From Planctomycetia bacterium (lineage in GTDB: Bacteria > Planctomycetota > Planctomycetia > Gemmatales > Gemmataceae), in assembly GCA_005772955.1 (NCBI GenBank), contig SXID01000230.1, positions 1-49,500 on the forward strand: a stretch of DNA of 49,500 nucleotides, written 5' to 3'. The notes beneath the pieces are model-generated. The model saw nothing but the letters and a program-made list of their open reading frames with translations, searched no databases and was not told the origin of the DNA. Positions 46,501-49,500 of the stretch are shown here, piece by piece. Position 1 is the first letter of the stretch, and each line of letters begins with the position of its first letter. The position numbers and the translations under genes were made by a program.

Positions 46501-48060
46501 ACCGCGGCGCAACTGAACTCGCTCGGCTACTATCCGCCGGCACGGGCGCTGATCGTTCGCGGTACCACCCGGTATCACTCCGCGGCCACGATCAAGTTGA
46601 AGAAGCAGGGCGACGGCAACGCCCAAGGTCCGGGCGTTGTGAAGCCGGGCGGTGGCGTGGTCGTCATCGGGCCGGGCACCAACAACGCGGTCGCGGCTGC
46701 CAAGCCCACGCTCACGAACCCGAAGGTGGATCGCGTGGCCGACCGCAAGAAGCTCGGTAACGATCCCAAGACGATGTGGAGCAACGCCATCGACCGGACC
46801 GTGACCGACCCCGGTCTGATCGTCGCGTGTGCCGAGTTCCTGATGGAGTTCGACGAGTTCGGCCACGCGGCCGAGGTGCTCAAGGGCAACCTGCGGAAGG
46901 GTCTGTCCACCGACGACTGGGCGCACGAGGCACTGGCCATCGCGCTGCAGGCCGGCGGCGGTAGCCCGATCGAAGTCGAAAGGGCGTCGGTCTCCGCGAT
47001 CGACCTCGACCCGGCCGACGCGAAGGCGTACCTCAAGGCCGCGAAGGCCGAGGCGAAACTGAAGAACCACAATCAGGCCATCGCCTTCTGCAAGCGAGCC
47101 TCTGAGTGCCGCCCGGACGACCCCACCCCGTACGCCAACGCGATGGCTTACGCGGACGTCGCCACCGACCTGAAGAGCGACGCCGTACTGTGGGCCACCG
47201 ACGGGTTGCTCAAGCGAGACTGGAGTACCACCGACGGCATCGACTACCACAAGCAGGCCAACGACCGGCTGCCGAAGCTCGAAGCCAAACTCAAGGCTGC
47301 CGGCCAGAAGACCGACGCGATCAGCAAGGCGATTCTGGAGCAGACCCAGCGCGACCTCGTGATCGAACTGCTGTGGCAAGGCAACGCGGACCTTGATCTG
47401 CTCGTCACGGAGCCGACCGGTTCGGTGTGTTCGGCCACGCAGAAGCGGACCACCGGCGGCGGCGTGCTCAAGGCCGACATCCTGGAGCAGTCCACGCAGA
47501 ACGACCGGTCCGAGGCGTACACCGCCGCGAGCGCGTTCGCGGGCACCTACAAGGTCACTGTGAAGCAAGCGTTCGGACGGCCGATCGGCGGCAGCGCTCG
47601 CATCAAGGTGACGCGATTCAAAGGCACGCCGAAGGAATCGGTGGACCTGCTCGACGTGCCGCTCGGCGGCAAGCCGGTCGAGATCAAGTTGGACGGCGGT
47701 TCGCGAACCGTGCTCGCGACCGTCGCCGAGGAGATCAACGCGATCGCCGAACTTCGCGGGGATACGACCGGTGCGGGCCTGACCGGTGGCACGTCCGGGC
47801 TGGGCGGTGGGTTCGGCACGGCCGGGTCCGTGATGTCCGCGCCGCTGACCTCCTCCAACGGGCCGGCGATGGCGCTGGTCCCGGCCTCGACCGAAATGCG
47901 GATGCCCGGTATCTCCTCGTCGGCCGCGGACATCCGCGCGACCTACAAGGTGAACCCCGACCGGAAGTCGTACAGCGTCACGGTCAACCCGGTGTTCGCC
48001 AGCGGTAAGGGCGAAGTCGCTCTGCCCAAGGTGCCGCTGCTGCCGGGCGGCGAGAAGTAA
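43519..48060 (+). CDS. Giant VWA-TPR-STN-like-Gly/Asn/Gln-rich protein
   Basis: 1,513 residues. An N-terminal hydrophobic segment (LPVLLGVVATLAAVGSTLFG, 10-29) indicates export or membrane anchoring. A von Willebrand A domain (about 97-275) has a complete MIDAS: D104, S106 and S108 in DTSAS, T177 and D205. A TPR-like unit (about 405-440) and a long Arg/Gln-rich helical region (about 500-640) follow. Residues about 745-825 (IPLFELLQFLSKQYNVSFVV, then NATFIVRPDYIEIT) resemble the short N-terminal (STN) domain of secretins. Then come a Gly/Asn/Gln-rich tract (about 850-960), more TPR-like repeats (about 1085-1260) and a beta-rich C-terminus (about 1270-1370) like a pre-peptidase domain. ATG 43519 has AGGAG nine bases upstream. 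No secretin pore domain is present. Function unknown. Confidence 0.8.
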   Translation: MAFLKRLRILPVLLGVVATLAAVGSTLFGDLRTSKSAVPPAGAPADPARPDGGRLIDELVATKFSKTPLLTYQPRDGELLFAWQLQPTLAAPAARPRDVLVMVDTSASQAGRPLQQARHIVTALATNLTADDRVSVWSLSTPDATRALSKDFQPANSENVAEAAKALTEVEYASGATDLKGGIEKALLTMGRNPSRHQVVLYLGDGESAFKRVTEGDRIALGTKMDRADMYFFAVPLGLKLDPQNLHGLAALTGGAVVRVQEDVALPTGQKEFVTRLKTALDVPVAKPEKWTFGDEVGESYPTKLPPLRADRSTLVMGRIAKPAANTVTATVNAIVNNKPVVLNFSQPLPASQVDHFFLNLMVNQWKNAPHKDAPAMLASDRALALASTQVKLYRDEFLTQAVWAVSVDRFEEAEKLYAAAIKVDPTDREAAQGAAMVAKMRAGKLTKADLAKQVAAVTGAQKITPEAIRAFQQDPKANDPVPPVAPPVNPGAANDVLREAAARRQIEEQRYKVLADATIRRGRQYLRTDPEGAYQDLKRQRDEILNYDGIGDDSRRQMVADIEAVMREVFVKGAEIKRQADIERQSIARTKQRLNEFDRIEDANASDKNRIDQFRQLMQHARYELAYQESQLMVQEKISKGLPVPVATSASYIIGQQATQLREWKELTRIREDRFLLAMLQTEKSHIPYPDEPPVHFPPAAVWRELTGLRRDAYLNSNLGPNASDTQKKLKSIIEEVEVQLKEGANVNEIPLFELLQFLSKQYNVSFVVMEEYFKAEGIANIKEEKAKIAATQLRGLKLGNFLDIVLVSMNATFIVRPDYIEITTFQRRLEEKVTRVFPVADLAIPIPQSVNQASLQQNQQFQNQNLAIFGQVLGAQNQFGNQGNNFGNNFGNNGGGGGNPLMMAGGNNGAFGNGANQIGNQQNLGFGGGIAGIGGGNLGQFGNLGGQFGLQGGDQSQLLMQLIFETVAKGEWAQLPNANPMPGMGMDEAPILTAAQLNSLGYYPPARALIVRGTTRYHSAATIKLKKQGDGNAQGPGVVKPGGGVVVIGPGTNNAVAAAKPTLTNPKVDRVADRKKLGNDPKTMWSNAIDRTVTDPGLIVACAEFLMEFDEFGHAAEVLKGNLRKGLSTDDWAHEALAIALQAGGGSPIEVERASVSAIDLDPADAKAYLKAAKAEAKLKNHNQAIAFCKRASECRPDDPTPYANAMAYADVATDLKSDAVLWATDGLLKRDWSTTDGIDYHKQANDRLPKLEAKLKAAGQKTDAISKAILEQTQRDLVIELLWQGNADLDLLVTEPTGSVCSATQKRTTGGGVLKADILEQSTQNDRSEAYTAASAFAGTYKVTVKQAFGRPIGGSARIKVTRFKGTPKESVDLLDVPLGGKPVEIKLDGGSRTVLATVAEEINAIAELRGDTTGAGLTGGTSGLGGGFGTAGSVMSAPLTSSNGPAMALVPASTEMRMPGISSSAADIRATYKVNPDRKSYSVTVNPVFASGKGEVALPKVPLLPGGEK
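46075..46400 (+). repeat. Gly/Asn/Gln-rich low-complexity coding tract
   Basis: Repeats of short units such as GGTAACAACTTC and GGTAACAACGG encode NNFGNN/GQFGNLGGQFG motifs. It is coding, not a CRISPR or intergenic repeat. It probably forms a flexible or assembly-prone linker. Confidence 0.75.
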
Positions 48061-48084
48061 CGATTAACTTCACCCTTCGGTGAA

Positions 48085-48127
48085 CCCACGGCCCGACCGG
48101 GATGTCCAATCCCGGTCGGGCCGTGGG
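48085..48127 (+). terminator. Rho-independent-like terminator after the VWA protein
   Basis: Perfect 18-base arms (48085-48102, CCCACGGCCCGACCGGGA, and 48110-48127) with a 7-base loop, 24 bases after the stop codon. There is no T-run, but the stem is very stable. Confidence 0.8.
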
Positions 48128-48136
48128 CGTTTACCT

Positions 48137-48286
48137 ACCCCCCGGCTCCCTCCCTGAAGGGAAGGGGAGCAAGAGCCGCTTGCGGCTACGCGAGCATTCT
48201 GGCACCGCGACTCGCGAAGCCGCGAGCGGCACAGACAAGCAAGGTCTTGCTCCCCTTCCCTTCAGGGAGGGGGCCGGGGGGGGGGT
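48137..48286. repeat. 150-base extended palindrome upstream of hflX
   Basis: The outer arms, 48137-48174 (ACCCCCCGGCTCCCTCCC...) and 48245-48286, are near-complementary. The inner arms (AGCCGCTTGCGGCT..., about 48174-48193, and ...AGCCGCGAGCGGC, about 48219-48231) also pair. The element therefore folds as one long hairpin. It resembles the CCTCTCCCCCC family in its CTCCC/GGGAG words but is diverged. Confidence 0.8.
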
Positions 48287-48322
48287 CTTTAGACTTCTCC
48301 GTACCAATCGGCTTCGCTTACA

Positions 48323-49500
48323 ATGTGTGCGGCGCATCCCGCGCCGGAGGACGTGACCATCAGCAAAGCATTCGACACCCATCGCGAAGAGTTCTCGGTC
48401 GCGAGCGAAAAGGCGGTTCTGGTCAGTGTCTCGTTGCCGGAACGCCCGTGGCCTAACGAAGCCGACCCGTGCGAAGAGATCCGCGGCCTCGCGGAGTCGG
48501 CCGGGGCAAGCGTCGTCGGCCAACTCACCCAGAAACGCCACGACATCCAACTCGCGACGTACCTCGGCTCGGGCAAAGTCGGCGAACTGCACGAACTCGT
48601 TGAAGCCTCCGACGCGGACGTGGTCATCTTCGACAACGACCTGTTGCCCGGTCAGGCGCGGAACCTGGAACAGGCGCTCGGCGTGAAGGTGCTCGATCGC
48701 AGCGAACTCATTCTCGACATCTTCGCGAGCCGCGCCCGCACCGCCGAATCGAAACTACAAGTCGAACTCGCTCAACTCGAATACTCGCTCCCGCGGCTCA
48801 AACAAATGTGGAGCCACTTGTCGCGTCAGAAGGGCGGCGGGATCGGGCTTCGCGGCCCGGGCGAAACGCAGCTCGAAAGCGACCGCCGGCTCGTATCGCA
48901 CCGTATCCGCGACCTCAAGCACAAGCTCAACGAGGTGCTGGGGCGCAAGGAACGCGAGGTGAAGAGCCGCGACCAGGAGCACACGATTTCGCTGGTGGGC
49001 TACACGAACGCGGGGAAGTCGCAGTTGATGAACACGCTGACGAAGGCGGGCGTGTTCGTGAAGAACCAACTGTTCTCGACGCTCGACACGCGGACGCGGC
49101 AGTGGCACATTCGCGACTGGGGCCGCGTGCTGCTCTCCGACACGGTCGGGTTCATTCGCGACCTACCTCACCATCTGGTCGCGTCGTTCAAGGCAACGCT
49201 TTCCGAGGCGCGGCACGCGAAGTTGCTGCTTCACGTGGTCGATGCGAGCAGCCCGCAAGCTGAAGACCACATCCGCGCGGTGGTGAGTGTGCTGAAAGAA
49301 CTGGACTGCGCCGACAAGCCCACGCTGTTGATTCTGAACAAGATCGACAAGCTCCAGGACCGTTCGCTGCTCACTCTCCTCGAAGCACATCACCCCCGCG
49401 CGGTCGCGGTGAGCGGGCTAACCGGCGAGGGCATCGCGCAGCTCGAAGATTCGGTAATGGAGGCGCTAGCGGAAGACTTCGCGGAAGCGGAGATCGTGAC
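48323..49500 (+). CDS. hflX: GTPase HflX (C-terminus outside window)
   Basis: At least 392 residues before the window ends. It is a ribosome-associated GTPase implicated in splitting stalled 70S ribosomes. The HflX N-terminal domain shows QLTQKRHDIQLATYLGSGKV and VIFDNDLLPGQARNLEQAL; the linker has GGGIGLRGPGETQLESDRR. The G domain has G1 GYTNAGKS (about 226-233), the FSTLDTRTRQW switch, G3 DTVGFI and G4 NKID. Start: ATG 48323 (MCAAHPAPEDVTISKAF) is in frame; GTG 48353 also fits, but GGAGG is only two bases before it. It is preceded by a long palindromic repeat. Neighbour genes are unrelated. Confidence 0.93.
   Translation, partial: MCAAHPAPEDVTISKAFDTHREEFSVASEKAVLVSVSLPERPWPNEADPCEEIRGLAESAGASVVGQLTQKRHDIQLATYLGSGKVGELHELVEASDADVVIFDNDLLPGQARNLEQALGVKVLDRSELILDIFASRARTAESKLQVELAQLEYSLPRLKQMWSHLSRQKGGGIGLRGPGETQLESDRRLVSHRIRDLKHKLNEVLGRKEREVKSRDQEHTISLVGYTNAGKSQLMNTLTKAGVFVKNQLFSTLDTRTRQWHIRDWGRVLLSDTVGFIRDLPHHLVASFKATLSEARHAKLLLHVVDASSPQAEDHIRAVVSVLKELDCADKPTLLILNKIDKLQDRSLLTLLEAHHPRAVAVSGLTGEGIAQLEDSVMEALAEDFAEAEIV

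Noticed and set aside
45799-47568. 589-residue minus-strand ORF
   Set aside because: Antisense of the same coding region, Leu/Val/Arg-rich composition typical of reversed codons.

Overview
The window looks like a piece of the chromosome of a high-G+C planctomycete of the Gemmata group (Gemmataceae). The evidence is family content: a TIGR03000-type secreted protein, a Tat-exported DUF1501 protein, a Calx-beta protein with the planctomycete N-terminal LEDRTVP motif, a neighbouring mfnE/mfnF-like pair linked to tetrahydromethanopterin-type C1 chemistry, many long secreted hypotheticals, and many short palindromic repeats. No rRNA, tRNA, CRISPR array, transposase or phage gene was recognised.

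Layout. 1-6.6 kb: 3' end of isocitrate dehydrogenase, a frameshifted orphan ORF, isoleucyl-tRNA synthetase with an unusual GVHH version of the HIGH motif, a TIGR03000 secreted protein, and the menaquinone (futalosine) enzyme MqnE. 6.6-10.4 kb: two co-oriented genes (a Calx-beta/transglutaminase-like surface protein and a secreted hypothetical) lying between two direct copies of the mqnE 3' end, which suggests an inserted segment. 10.4-13.8 kb: a secreted tandem alpha/beta-hydrolase and a DUF1501 protein. 14.2-25.4 kb (minus strand): a type II secretion/type IV pilus-like operon in the order GspE, GspF, GspG, GspH, GspI, GspJ, GspK, PilM/GspL-PilN fusion, GspM/PilO-like; no secretin or prepilin peptidase is present here. 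25.6-30.0 kb: epoxyqueuosine reductase QueG, a planctomycete AAA ATPase, and the mfnE/mfnF-like pair. 30.1-33.0 kb: a large Hsp70-family protein. 33.2-37.2 kb (minus strand, tightly overlapping): AtuA-like protein, its small C-terminal partner, enoyl-CoA hydratase, PfkB sugar kinase, GNAT acetyltransferase. 37.3-42 kb: a TPR-AAA ATPase and an OPT-family transporter. 42-48 kb: a coiled-coil protein diverging from a giant 1,513-residue VWA/TPR/STN-like/Gly-Asn-Gln-rich protein. 48.3 kb to the end: GTPase HflX (incomplete).

The most striking feature is the set of inverted-repeat (hairpin) elements of several sequence families. They lie between genes, at operon junctions, across start and stop codons, and in frame inside coding sequences (QueG, the GspJ prepilin leader, Hsp70, the MfnE-like kinase, a signal peptide). 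The other highlights are the mqnE-flanked segment, the altered IleRS active-site motif, the giant VWA protein and the C1-cofactor gene pair. All functional names come from reading the translated sequences; no database search was run.
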